The notes: generated by a model from the sequence alone, not told the origin. DNA of 64,000 nucleotides from Apoderus coryli (GCA_911728435.2 OU452199.1:22454860-22518859), one strand, 5' to 3'; shown: positions 34,076-45,554, numbered from the stretch's first letter. Program-made: numbers and translations.

Positions 34076-35663
34076 TATACATACCAATCGTATGATACGA
34101 CGCCCAGAGCGCTACATGTCTTCGATGATACGACGCCATTTTGGAGATACGACGCCCGACCTCGGGCGTTGGAAAAATTCACGTGTATATTCTTGATATG
34201 TTGTTCTATAGGCCCCTACCAACCCATAGACGAATTTTAGTGTGGGCGTCGTATAGTCTTATACACATGGACAATATATATGGAAATAGTTCAAGAGAAA
34301 ATCATGTAGGTGGCGCGTCGTTAAATACGTATATCGGGTTTTATACGCACCGCATGATAGGAGACCCACATCATATTGCACATTATGCGACGCCCGAAAG
34401 CCTGGCAACAACGTAAGGCATAACTTTTATTATTTGAATAAAGAAATTAAATCGTATTTGTACATTTATTTGCTTATATTCAACAGACCGGGTTACGACA
34501 GAAAGTTGAAACAAGAAGATAGATATTGGAAACTTAAATATTCCGTTTCCCAGAAAAGTCATTAATCGACATAGCATTTAAGTTATCAGAAATGCTATCG
34601 AAATTAGACTTTTAAATGATACGCCTGGTACAAGTAAGATTTTTACATTGTTCGAATCATTTAGGGTACTATACAGCAACTTTTAATACCTAAATTTAGA
34701 ATTGAAAAGTTTGATTTATGATAAATAATGCACTGTTTTAACTAGTTTTTATAGAAAATATATAAACTTCGAATACAATTAAAAGCTTTCTTTCACTATT
34801 CATCCAAATTCTGATTTAAGGCAAATTATATTTTTAAGAATTTTAATAGCTAATAGCAAAGCTAAATTCGTATCAATTCTTTCATGGTTTTTTAAATGCA
34901 CACATATAATTTATAACGGGAGACATGTTTTGGACCAAAAAAAATTCAAAATAAATCATTTATTCAAAAAGAGTTGAGGGAATGGGTTAACACAAAATAC
35001 TGCAAAAAGGAGGGGCAATCCACACGTATAATAATATATAGGATGTTCCATTTGCAATAAGAAAGTTCGTTTCAACTTCCGATATAACCGGAAATCGTAC
35101 AAATATGACAATATTATAGGCTGATATTATTACTTTTCCCAAAACTTCTAATGTACCAGCAATCACCCTGTATATATCATGTTGTAAAAAAATAAACAGA
35201 ATAATATAAAGAATAAAAAAGATCAGTTGAGTAACGTCTTGTCAAACAACGGACTTGATATTTAAATAAACATTCATAAAATCCACAATTATAATAATCC
35301 CAAACAAAATGATCCTATGAATATAAAAATGTAATTAATATCCTATGCTCCACTTCAAATTAAATTTGATAGATTTCTGGAAATGATTCTGAAACATTAC
35401 GTATTGTCAAAAAATCGAGATTTTTGGTTTAACTTTTGAATTCCAAAATCTTTTGTCGTAAGAAAAATAAATTATTAGGTACATCGCAGAAAGCGAAATT
35501 TAGCTATACCTATACGACACGACGCCCTAAAGAGCTTCCAAGGCCCGACTAGAATACATTTTTGACAGGAACGTTTATTTGTTTTTGTCAGTACAGTGGA
35601 GAAATACCAGTTTATGTGATTCCCATGATTTGAGAAGAACAACTATACGCAACCCGTTTTATT
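34076..35663. other. AT-rich spacer with an ATACGACGCC motif cluster
   Basis: No gene recognised. The first 350 bp hold the GATACGACGCC repeats listed separately. Near 35,035-35,180 a stretch with AACTTCCGATATAACCGGAA between TATATAGGATG and CACCCTGTATATA resembles the outer arms of the inverted-repeat element at 53,485-54,891, so it may be a short non-autonomous relative. Confidence 0.5.
34094..34254. repeat. GATACGACGCC motif cluster
   Basis: GATACGACGCC occurs at 34094-34104, 34127-34137 and 34146-34156, and its inverse GGCGTCGTAT at 34245-34254. Related words (GCGACGCCCG, CACGACGCCC) appear near 34386 and 35516. The cluster is much richer in GC than its surroundings. Confidence 0.7.
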
Positions 35664-36469
35664 AAAATACAAGAAATCCCTCTGGGATTTCCCCGTCGTT
35701 TTATCGTAGTCTTATCTATGATAAAAGTCATTGAGGGTTATAAAAAAATCGTAATTTTTTTTTGATTCATTTTTTTTTTAATATTTTTTTTTTAATTTTA
35801 TTTTTAATATTTTTTTATTAATTTTTTAAATTTTTTTTTAATTTTTGAATTTGAATTAAAAAAAAAAAAAAAAAAAAGTATTGCCACATCTGGGATCCGA
35901 ACCCCTAACCTTTCGCATGCGAAGCGAACGCCCTACCAATGACGCCACAGAAACCTGATAACAATTATTGTATTTTAATTGTAATAATATAGGTTCCAAC
36001 TACCTAACTGGTGAAATTTTAAATGGGAACAATACACATACACCCTGTATAAACAGTTTATGATTCCATTCTAACTGAAAATAGTGTGAAACTTAAAAAA
36101 ATATATAAAAATCTTCATATTAAAATTTTTTTGAAACATTTTTGAACCACCCAGTGCAATAATTTCATAAACCATTCTAAAAACCTAAACAAAACATTTT
36201 TAAGTTACCCCGTAGATAACCTTTAGAAGCTTATAGTTTCACTTCAAAGAAATTTTGAATTTAAATCTAAAAAAATCAAAACATTACTCAAAATATTACT
36301 TTTTTGTCCTTAAAAAAATATACAAATACATTTTTGACTCACCCCATATTTAAATTTAAAGTGTACGCTAAAAATTTCTAAAGATTTAAAAGTCTTTCGA
36401 TTGCAATCTGAAAAAAAAGTTAAACGTGCACAATCAATAACACATTCAAAAATGAACTACACCCCTGTA
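35664..36469 (-). repeat. Dispersed repeat R1, copy C (inverted)
   Basis: Reverse complement of copy A (6549-7210), with the same terminal hairpin (GAAATCCC-TCT-GGGATTTC) and TACAGGGGTG start. It is longer because of poly-A/T runs and about 200 bp around a tRNA-like sequence (35,880-36,080) not found in copy A. Confidence 0.7.
35882..35950 (-). ncRNA. tRNA-Ala-like sequence, probably a SINE head or tRNA pseudogene
   Basis: The minus strand reads like a tRNA-Ala from the D arm on: TCATTGGTAGGGCG, an anticodon arm with CTTCGCATGCG (anticodon CGC) and a B-box GGTTCGGATCC. The 5' side does not pair with the 3' end (ATGTGGC), so no acceptor stem forms. A long T run follows on the minus strand, suitable for Pol III termination. 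Confidence 0.6.
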
Positions 36470-36543
36470 TATACTGAAGCTCATCAAAAACATTAAATTT
36501 TTTACTTTAGACAAAATTAAAGAGCATCGAAAAGTGTCTTATT

Positions 36544-36632
36544 CCATAGATAAGAAAGCTAGCTAACCAGAAGTTTGACTTGACGATTTCGGTGGGATTT
36601 AGTGTTCGTTCGCGCGATTTTGTGCGCAAGCT
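36544..36632 (+). repeat. Left terminal inverted repeat of the P-like element
   Basis: Outer ~37 bp match the right end with one indel. The inner part shares the GTGGGATTT and CGCGCGATTTTGTGCGCA blocks. Confidence 0.85.
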
Positions 36633-36861
36633 GTCAAATTGGGTAAAAGTCCAATATGGACGAATATTAATGATTGTTTACATTCGTTTATTTCATTTTC
36701 TAAAAAGTTTTCAACGTTTTTCCATTTTTATTAGTTATTTGGTTATAAGATTTATTTAATTCTAGTTTTAAGAACAGTAGTGTAATAGTGTTTATTTAAT
36801 AAGTGTTACTGAAAGCATAGATCAATAATTGTGTACATAAGTAAATCTTTGGTGAAAGACA

Positions 36862-39573
36862 ATGCCAAATTCTTGTAGTGTTAACGGTTGTGACAACAAC
36901 AGCCGCAAAACTGGAAACTTAATAAGTTATTTCAGAATTCCGAGTGATCCAATAAGGTATGTATGTACCTACACAAAAAGTTGCATGTTTTAGCTATTTT
37001 GTAAATAATTTTAAAGGCAACTTCAATGGTTGAAAAACATTGGCAGGTTAGACTTGATGTCGAACGAACCGGAGAAGTGTCTAACCGCAAAGTTTGTAGC
37101 GAACATTTTGAGAAGAAAATGTTTGCCGGTTTTGGCAACAGCAAGCTGAAAAATGAAGCCATACCAACTATTTTTAAAAAGGTGGCTAGCAAACAAGGTA
37201 AATGTTTAATGAATGTTGTGTCAGTCGTATGTACATATTGAATTAATTTATTTTAAGTGCGCGCCGATTCACCACAACCATCGACGTCAGGCATGATTTC
37301 GGATGGATCTTCTCTGGTTTTTGATGACCTGCATTTGGAAAAAAACCCTTTAGATAGTAAGTTACTTTTAACTAAAAATTCTATCTTCATGTATTAGATG
37401 AAATTCTCAATTACAGAACAACTGCAAACATCTCCAGGCATATCTGAGCAATCTCCAAGAAAAAAAGCCTTGAGACTGGAGGTGAAGAACCTTAAGAGAA
37501 AGTTTGACAGAATTTTGGAATCATCGGAACTTTCGAACAGACCTTTCAATAAAGAAGATTTCATTGAGTTTGTTAAAACTAATTTTAAGGAAGGCTTGGC
37601 TAATTTTGTAATTATGCAGTACAATTTATCCAACAAATCATTGCAAGGTCGGAGATATACAAGTGAGTTCAAGAAATTTGCCCTAACTGTATATTTTCTT
37701 GGACCTAAACTATATCGACACTTACAAGACATTTTTTTTTTTGCCTTGTAAGTCAACCCTCTGGACAATAACTTCTGAATGGCATATTTTTTCTGGCTTA
37801 AATGATTTTATTTTTAAAACAATTTCACTCAAAATTAACAATTTAGAACCGAGTGCTAAAACCTGCATAATTTGCATAGATGAAATGTCATTAAAGACGA
37901 ACTTGTTTTACAATAGAAGTAAGGATTATGTTATTGGTTTTCACCAAAATAATGGTTCTCGGAGTTACGATCCTGCTAATTCTGCTTTAGTTTTAATGGC
38001 AAGGGGAATCAGGCACAAATGGAAGCAACCTTTAGCATTTTTTTTTATCCACAATTCATGTAAAGTTGAATATTTGAAAGACATTATATTTCAAACAATA
38101 AAGAAATGTCATTTAATTGGGCTTAATGTGCGGGGTATAGTGAGTGATCAAGGATCCAACTTTTTAGCTTTCTCACAGCAAAATGGGGTGCAACCAGAAA
38201 GACCGTATTTCTACGTAGACGATTTAAAAATTTATTATTTTTTCGATACTCCCCATCTCCTTAAATCGACTCGAAACAACTTTTTAAAATATAATTTTTT
38301 GATAGAGGGTTGTGAAACTAATTGTAAATATGTGGCAATGCTTTACGATCATGACAAAACTAGATTTAATAGGATGGTTCCCCGGTTAACTGATGCTCAT
38401 CTAAACCCAACTCCGTTTCAAAAAATGAGAGTCAGTTTGGCAGGTCAGCTATTAAGCAATTCCGTGGCCACCTCTTTAGAGACGTTGATTTCTTGTGGTA
38501 TTCTGCCTCAGGATGCTATGGCCACTGCGAAATTTATAGGGAATATTGACACTTTGTTTGATATTTTGAATTCGACATCCTTAAAAGCCAATAAAATTTT
38601 GAATAGGGCGTTTTTTGGCACTGAAAGGCAGGTATCACATTTAAAAAACATGTTTTACTTATTCAAAAATATTAAAGTGCTTGAAGAAAAAAGGGATGGA
38701 ACAAAAGTTGATGTTACATCGAAAATAAAGTTCATTAAGGGGTGGCAAATTACTATTAATGCATTAATGGGTTTATTCGGTGATAAGGAAGATGATACAA
38801 AATTTATTTGCACGCGGAGTCTAAATCAGGACAGCTTGGAAAACTTGTTTGGTAGCATCAGAGCGCAAGGGGGAAATGCAAGCAATCCTACGCCAGTTCA
38901 GTTTCAGAATTCCTTTAAAAAGTTGTTTTGTCTGAATTACTTTAAACACGTTGAAGGTGCCAATTGTATAGATGACTTGAGCCAACTGCTCGTCAACTTT
39001 GATTCCTCAAATACGAATCATGATGTGTCAATAACAGAAATCGAAAAGGCCCCTCGAATTTTTAATGAATTGTTAAGCATTCGTTTTGAGGAATATTCGA
39101 ATGCAGATATTCCAGAATTAAATGCGTTATCCTGGGTTGCGGGCTACTTAATAAAAAAATGTATTGACCAACATTCATGTGACATTTGTCAAGAATATTC
39201 GAAAAGCAATTCGAACTTAACAAAAGAAACATTGTTATGTTTTTATAGGGCATATGAAAATGCAGCTCGAGATACTTTTGGCAACTTGAAAATGCCACCT
39301 ACTTCTTTTTATATCTATATTTACGAGTTGGATGCCATATTTTGTAAGTTATTCCCTATATTATCTATACAGAATAATGTAGGAACTAATATTAAAAAAG
39401 AATTAGAAAAAGTGCCTTTCAACCACCCATGTAAATATTTTAAAAACAACTATTTGTTGTGCCTGTATACACGGATGCGTATTTATTATACATTAAAATA
39501 TGCAAATAGAGGATTTTCTACGAATAAAAATGAAAAAAAAAATAAAAAAGTAATTAATCTACAACATTTGTAA
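36862..39573 (+). pseudogene. THAP9/P-element-like transposase, four exons, one homopolymer frameshift
   Basis: Proposed exons are 36862-36960, 37017-37197, 37258-37356 and 37417-39573, all with GT..AG introns and consistent phase. Exons 1-2 encode a THAP zinc finger: CSVNGCDNN, later KHWQV and VCSEHFEKKMFAGFGN, closing with AIPTIF. A basic, probably coiled-coil stretch (KKALRLEVKNLKRKFD) follows. The RNase H-like core has CIDEMSLKTN and GIVSDQGSN (two Asp), FFDTPHLLKSTRNN, and RSLNQDSLENLFGSIRAQGG with the candidate Glu. The only lesion is a frame change at an 11-T run (37732-37742), between the frames of 37398-37751 and 37699-39573; a sequencing error could cause it. THAP domains bind the transposon ends; this enzyme would excise and insert the element in the nucleus. 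Confidence 0.85.
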
Positions 39574-39762
39574 AAATGTAGGTATATTTATTTTGTAATC
39601 AAATCCAAACATGCTTTATTCTCAAAAATACATAGTATTTGTATATGTTGCTTTTTATTTAATGTAGGGTTTTTTCATGTTGCGTCTCTGATATTTTAAA
39701 CTATAACAAATCCGCATCCTAACTTACAAATTTAACAAGTAGAAACTACGCCATTAATAAAA
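39574..39762. other. Transposase 3' untranslated stretch
   Basis: AT-rich sequence after the transposase stop, leading into a mariner fragment. No clear AATAAA before the fragment. Confidence 0.4.
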
Positions 39763-40130
39763 ATGGAACGATACACGCTTCAACAACGCATTGAAATGAT
39801 TAAAATTCACTATAAAAATGGTGAACATTTGACAGAGACGGTTCGTAAAACTCGAATATTTTTGGGTCGTCGTGAAGCACCTTGACGGATCGCAATACAG
39901 AAATTGGTGAAGAAATTCGAGTTGTTGCGACAAGAACAGCCGAGAATATTGCTGCTGTAGCCGAAAGTGTTGAAGAAAACCCAGGTGAATGGATTGCGCT
40001 ATCGAGAGACAACGTTTACTTTCAACAAGACGGCGCTACGTGCCACACAAGCAACGAAACCATTGATCTTTTACGGGAAAAGTTTCCGGACCGTGTTATC
40101 TCTCGAAAAAAAATGGCATTTTCCTTTGAA
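39763..40130 (+). pseudogene. mariner-like transposase fragment
   Basis: From ATG 39763 the sequence reads MERYTLQQRIEMIKIHYKNG and then LGRREAP, the helix-turn-helix start of a mariner/IS630-type transposase. It continues through ENIAAVAESVEENPG in another frame. It then jumps to VYFQQDGATCHTSNETIDLL and FPDRVISRK near 40020-40110, the block with the second catalytic Asp. The middle with the first Asp is deleted and at least one stop is present. Unrelated by frame to the host transposon. Confidence 0.85.
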
Positions 40131-40307
40131 TATCAAAATAACACCTCTTATTTGAAAACCCTTTAGGATCTAAAGTATATACAAACACATACAAAGAATG
40201 AGGGGGCATTTTTAAGTTTCAAACTGTCTTTGGTGATATTGTCATATACACGAAACACACATAATAAGTTTTGCTTTGACAGATTCGTGTTTGCCTTAGC
40301 ATATTCC

Positions 40308-40540
40308 TCACAAAAGTGACCTATCGCTGTAAACAGATCAAAAATCCTTTAGAATGATGTATCACTCGACCCCAACTGCAATTTGAAAATTTAGCGGTTG
40401 TGTCCTCTCCTATCCCGGGGCTTAAGCGATTTCAACCAAAAGCTAGTAAGTTCATCCAAGGACTTCCCCAAACTCATATACCAAAATTTAGCGCAATTCG
40501 TTAAAAAGTTTTTGCGCTATCGTGGTAGAATACATACTTA
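40308..40540 (+). repeat. SINE-like repeat, copy 1
   Basis: This 230-bp block is the reverse complement of 55,445-55,675 with moderate divergence. Shared words include GTGACCTATCGCT, GATGTATCACTCGACCCC and CTTAAGCGATTTCAACCAAAA. Near one end TAGCGCAATTCG and GCTATCGTGGTAGAA look like a tRNA-type A box and anticodon arm. Confidence 0.65.
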
Positions 40541-40599
40541 CTTAATCGTCTCAGGGAACTTCAAAATGGTTATATCCGTCTTTATCTCAAAATTTTTTT

Positions 40600-40752
40600 T
40601 TGTGCGTTCACCGTACTTTCCCACTTCGAAGTTATTTTCCATAATGTTGACTAGGAGGGCAAAAAAAAAAGTTTTCTGTAGATGCTTATACAAATTTGGC
40701 CCCAAAAAATATAGAGTTAAGGCAATTTTCTTAAAATCATTTGTGTAGCGTA
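40600..40752 (-). pseudogene. Inverted fragment of a THAP-type transposase
   Basis: The minus strand reads NDFKKIALTLYFLGPNLYKHLQK, parallel to the 37,670-37,730 part of the intact gene (FKKFALTVYFLGPKLYRHLQD), followed by the same T-rich run. So a diverged second member of the family lies in opposite orientation inside the element. Confidence 0.75.
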
Positions 40753-40897
40753 AACTATTTTGTTACGCCTGTTGAAATTCAAATTTCCCGCTTAGTGTTT
40801 TCGTTAATTTATAAGTGACATTGTTGATTGTTGACATAAGTCGATTTCCTGTTAGCTGTAAGAATTAAGAAATGAATGCATGTAAATGCAGATAATA

Positions 40898-41240
40898 AGG
40901 AGTTAAAGTTGTTCATGAGACAAGAACGTATACGTATCTATTGACAGCTAGGCATGCGCAAATGAAATTTTCATCTCGTTTGCGGATACGTATCCCGTAT
41001 CCATACGGTCTCTTGCGTGTCATTCAGACGAGAACGCATTCTACCGGAACTCCTCGATTGTATGACCGGAGGTATCCGTACGAGTTAAACAAATATAAAC
41101 ATAACCTAAGAAAAATGCGTTACGTTGCTAATCAAACTTTAACTCATTTTCGGTCCTAGATTTTTCAATTGACTTATCCTAAATAATTTCCGTTACGTCA
41201 GCATAGATACGTCTCGTCTCATGTACAGCTTTAACTCCCT
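40898..41240. mobile_element. MITE of about 340 bp
   Basis: Inverted ends AGGAGTTAAAGTTGTTCATG (40898) and CATGTACAGCTTTAACTCCCT (to 41240) match over about 40 bp with a few changes. The flanks are AT-rich (ATA/AATA), so a short TA-containing target duplication is possible. No coding content; the open frame 40941-41159 is incidental. Confidence 0.75.
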
Positions 41241-42009
41241 AATAAAAGTTGTAAGATCATCATTTGAACCCTTCCCACGTAGCTGATTTGCATTATAAAG
41301 ACGCTTAGAGGTAGTTGTCTGGAGGCCTTTAAAGCTCTGTGATACTTTTAAAACTTAACATGATTCTCGCAGTAATCATGATTCTGAGATATGATTAAAA
41401 CAAAACATCATTCTCGTAGTAATCATGATTATGTGACTAGACACTATTTACGAACGCATTGGGTAAGCACGTTTTTCTGATACAATTCATAGGTTATATT
41501 CTATCAAAGCTATAAATAACTAGGCAATATTTATATTGTTTTGGAAATATTTTTTTTTCGAGTTTTTAACCCCTTCTACACGGTGGAATTCAAAAAATTC
41601 ATGAAACAGACCTCATATATAATATGATATGGAGAGCTAATTAAAAAACCTACTAATTGACAACACATTTGCAAAAATTTCTAAATGCTGACCAATGATA
41701 ACATTCTGTTTTGTTTAAATTTTTTTTTGTACACACATTTATAGATATTTATGTAGCTATTATTATGTTTTTATTATATATTAAAATAAACTACGTATGT
41801 TTTATACTTTGGGTTACCGACGTGTATGTACATAAGTACGAATGAGACGAAATAAATATTATTATAATAAAGTTTTTTTTTAAATTAAACATATTTTTTT
41901 TATTGCGAAAGTTGCGCGAAAATATTCCGCTTATGTGAAATTGTGTACTATTTTTATTGTTAGTACAGAATTTATTGCCCGCTTGTTTGATATTGTGAAC
42001 AATACTATG
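41241..42009. other. 3' part of the P-like element without gene
   Basis: AT-rich. It contains a short diverged direct repeat around CTCGCAGTAATCATGATT (about 41365-41390 and 41410-41432). Nothing else recognised. Confidence 0.5.
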
Positions 42010-42108
42010 ATGCGCACAAAATCTGCGCGAGTTTCAAAAAATCCCATACAAATCAATGCTATTTACACGAAGTCAAACTTCTGGTTAGCTAGCTTTCTTA
42101 TTCTATGG
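42010..42108 (-). repeat. Right terminal inverted repeat of the P-like element
   Basis: Contains TGCGCACAAAATCTGCGCGA (42011-42030) subterminally and ends TTCTTATTCTATGG, mirroring 36544-36632. Confidence 0.85.
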
Positions 42109-43190
42109 TTAAAGGTCATCCCATATAACGGGATCATTGAACTTTTTTGTATTATTATTGAAATTGTAATCTTTCTGGTGGGAATCAATTTTCTAATGGC
42201 AAAAAATATGTCAACTTGTGCACACTACTATGCCAGATTCAGTTCATGTGAATAGTAGTAAAATAAAAATAAGTATAAATTAGTAGTTTTTTTACATAAA
42301 ATAATGTTTGAATATTTGTTATATTGTTGTGGGAGTTGAGTAAATTAAATTTGTTGGAAAATCAAGTATCTAATAATTTTACATGTGTAAATCTATTGTG
42401 TAATGTGTGGATTTATTGAGGAAAATCTGGTGAAATATGTTGGTGGTGAAAGTGTGGCATCAGTTTCTCATCTTGTCTTCATTGGTGTCAAACTTGGGAT
42501 GAATTGCATTGAATGAAATAAAAATAATGTGGAATTTTTTCAATAACCAAATTATTTTAGCAAAAATAAAATAAAATAAACTTGGGGAAATTGAGTTTAT
42601 GTTTAAATTAGCATATTCACGTGTTTCGGTTGTAAACAGATTTCAGATTAATTACGCTATTGCAGAAATAATAAGTACGAGGTGTAGGATAGAGATAATT
42701 TGAAAGACATTCTGGCAGCAAAGCATTGTAAGTTGGTATGTTGTTTAAGCGAGTAGATTCCATAAGAATAACACACAAATCTGTTTTCTTTTCTACTGAC
42801 TTTACTTTAATGAAAAATGTGACGATTTGGAAACTATTTTAAAAATGTTTCGTTTCAAAGGAGCCTCAACAAAAGTAAACGTTGCAGTGCGCTGACTAAA
42901 TAGTCAGCGCACTGCAACGTATGTTAAAACACATGGCATATTTTACACTTGATTTGATTGTCAGAAATCCTGGCCTAGGCTTTACCCTGTTTTCGTTGAA
43001 GATTAGAGTGAATAAGGGCTTACACAATTTATATTTCTTGATATTACATTACACATATTTTACGATTGCTATTTCAAACAATCCGTGTTTATTATTATAT
43101 CGTAATATGGGAGATCGAACTAAATTTATTTTGAATTTGGCGGACAAAGATAAAATAGGTTATATTATATTCAATAAATATACACTGTGT
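42109..43190. other. AT-rich spacer with a perfect 20-bp hairpin
   Basis: No gene recognised. Short open frames here have no recognisable motif. Confidence 0.5.
42879..42920. repeat. Perfect 20-bp inverted repeat with 2-nt spacer
   Basis: ACGTTGCAGTGCGCTGACTA (42879-42898), AA, then its exact reverse complement (42901-42920). It would form a strong cruciform or RNA hairpin in otherwise AT-rich DNA. Not a Pol III or rho-type terminator context. Confidence 0.9.
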
Positions 43191-43325
43191 CCAAGATAAG
43201 AATGGGATAGCATTGGACCTTGGAAACGGTAGGAGATACAATGTCGGTTAAATTAGAGAAAACTTGTACAATTTAAACACCTTTTAAATGGTGCTTTCAA
43301 AACTAAAGTAACTTTAGCCGTTTTC
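43191..43325 (+). repeat. Dispersed repeat R2, copy 1
   Basis: Starts ACACTGTGTCCAAGATAAGA and matches the reverse complement of 57,318-57,454, with words such as AGAATGGGATAGCATTGGA and TTTAAACACCTTTTAAATGG. Non-coding; probably the end of a DNA element. Confidence 0.7.
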
Positions 43326-45554
43326 GAGAATTTTTGAAAAAACAATTTTTTGCGATATTAGTGTTTATTTATTTCTGCCATTGTTTTTACAGATATAAAA
43401 AAAAATCAATCAAAATCAATAAAATATAGGAACTATTGCAATTTTCAGTTAAGTTATAGTTTAAAATATTCTAGTATTAAGCGCGTAAATTTACCTACTG
43501 TTTCATGTTTCTAAACATATATGTACAGGGTTTTGTAAGGTAGAGCCTAAACTATTTGGTAAAGTAACACTTCTACCAGCGAGTCTAAAAGAAAGCTCAC
43601 CCAGAAAAATAATCGACTTCATTAAGAAGATTGAGCCGCTGGGTGAAATATGAATAGGTATGAGCCACAATAGCTTCGCGATGGTAGCAGTGGAGGGTCC
43701 GGCGCAGACCCACTCATTTTGTACCTACCTATCTACCTACTCCAATTACTTTATTTTTGGCTCGAAATACGTTTTTCTATTACTCAGACCTGATTTTTTG
43801 ATATTAGTTTAAAAACCTAGAAGGTCCATATCAAAAATGTTAGTTAGATGATGTGTTTTTAATAAACAAAACACAGTAATCTCAGATTAAGTAAAATACA
43901 ACAACATGTAGAAAAAGTGAAAATAAACCAAAACAAAAACAAGAGCAATTCTGTTTGTACCAGAATAACATGGAAATTATTTGGAACAGCTAATTTAAAT
44001 TATTTTATGATAAGTTTGAATAGATATTTATTGTATGATATTGGCCTTAGTTTCCTTTGGTTTTGGATATTATTATTATGATTTAGTAGTTATTATTAGC
44101 ATTTATCAACGATTTGGTTAGTTTGGGAGCGGGTATTTTTAATTTGGTTAATTAGTTCAGTAAAAAGTATTTATTTATATTTTGGTTAATTTTGTGAAGT
44201 CTCAATTTAACAGTGTTTTGTTTATTAAAATATTTAACATGATTTCACTGATTTTAAAGAAATATCAAAAAATCAGCTAATAGTATTGTTTCATTTGAGA
44301 AAACCAGGTTACACTCATATAACTGGCAATAAGTTTTGGTTACTATTTGTGAACACTCTGTATGAGTTAAAGAATTTTTTTTTTGCATTAAAAGGTTAAT
44401 AGAAAAGGTAGTTCTCACTAGCGTAAACCGTTTTTCTTCAAATTTACTAGGTATACACAGAAATATTAACTTTTTACCAAGGCTCTAAATTTTCAATTGA
44501 TGATTTTTGTGAAACCCATAAGGGATAAGTATATTTATGACACCATAGTTATTTTAAAGGGAATATGACAATTCTCTCTCAAATATTGGATGTCCTATTA
44601 AAAAAATAACTTATTATATTATTTTGATATTATCTCTTTTTGGGCGGCTCTGTCTACTTGCATAGTTTTTGCAGAATGTGGCGTATTAGATCTACCATCA
44701 AAGGAAAAATCAGTTTTACTACAGTAAAGCGACGCGTCATGCTAGACTCACCCTGTATGTATAATAAAACACAACATTCATATGCCGCTTATTTGAAGGA
44801 ACCCGAAGATCTGATAAAAATCTCCTGGAGATACATAATGCTGGAGATTCAAAAATGTTCTACTGATTCCTAATTTATAAAATTTCAACACGCTACCATC
44901 GGTATTGCACGAAATATACAATATTGGCTGATTAACATTTAGTTGTTTAGTAGTGAATAATGAAAACCAAAAATAGAATTTCTATTAACTAACAGTAATT
45001 GATTTAAATTTAAATATTAAGAAAAGAAGCAATTAAATAAAGCCCAAAGTAAACCTCTTCTCTTATCTTTTTATTATTGTGACAATTTTCGCCCGCAAGA
45101 AATCGGCGGAAAAAAAAGTGTGAATTTTAAATAACCCTATAATATTATCGTATCGTTAAAAGAGACACAGAAAAATATTTTATGCACAAATTTCTTTATA
45201 ACGAATGTTGAATTATCTGCCGATATCAGAGTAGTATAGTGGGTCAGGTAAAGAAGTTATCGGACCTAACCAAATTTTTCTGAACTGGGACAACCTGTAC
45301 ATTTGATTCTAAAAAGATATAATTTTAAGTTATCTTTTCAAAAATCTAACACCCCATGATATTGGTTTTCTATGCGATATATTTCAAATTTATTACTTTA
45401 AACCCCAGGTCATCAATGAAACAAAAGATAATATCCTAGAAACAAAACCATATGTTGATATTAAAACGAAGTAAAAGATTTAGATTAAGTTATTGAGGTA
45501 TTGGGATTTTAAGGCATTCATGATGATCAAGTTGCTCACAAGTTAAGATGACTT
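43326..45554. other. AT-rich region without recognised gene
   Basis: No gene or clear repeat boundary. Fragments ending in CACCCTGTATGTAT (44,750) and CAACCTGTACATTT (45,291) look like ends of Tc1/mariner-type elements. Confidence 0.5.

Larger units (their letters stand above)
36544..42108 (+). mobile_element. P-like DNA transposon with THAP transposase
   Basis: A 5.57-kb element bounded by matching inverted ends: CCATAGATAAGAAAGCTAGC at 36544 and its near-exact reverse complement ending at 42108. The inversion extends about 90-100 bp and includes GCGCACAAAAT subterminal blocks. It encodes a THAP-domain transposase at 36862-39573. The 3' half (39.6-42.0 kb) has no element gene and has taken in a mariner fragment, a SINE-like repeat, an inverted transposase scrap and a 0.34-kb MITE. 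I did not find a convincing 8-bp target duplication. Confidence 0.85.

Noticed and set aside
35882..35950. Functional tRNA-Ala(CGC) gene
   Set aside because: The acceptor stem does not pair and the 5' part does not fit; better read as a SINE head or pseudo-tRNA.
6549..36469. A giant 30-kb transposon bounded by inverted R1 repeats (Polinton-like)
   Set aside because: No DNA polymerase B, capsid or protein-primed features inside. All content is explained by LTR and Penelope elements plus a tandem duplication, and R1 is a dispersed 0.7-kb repeat.
40941..41159. 72-residue protein-coding gene
   Set aside because: Lies wholly inside a MITE with inverted ends; no motif.
36536..42116. 8-bp target duplication of the P-like element
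   Set aside because: The bases outside the two terminal repeats do not match in any register I tried.
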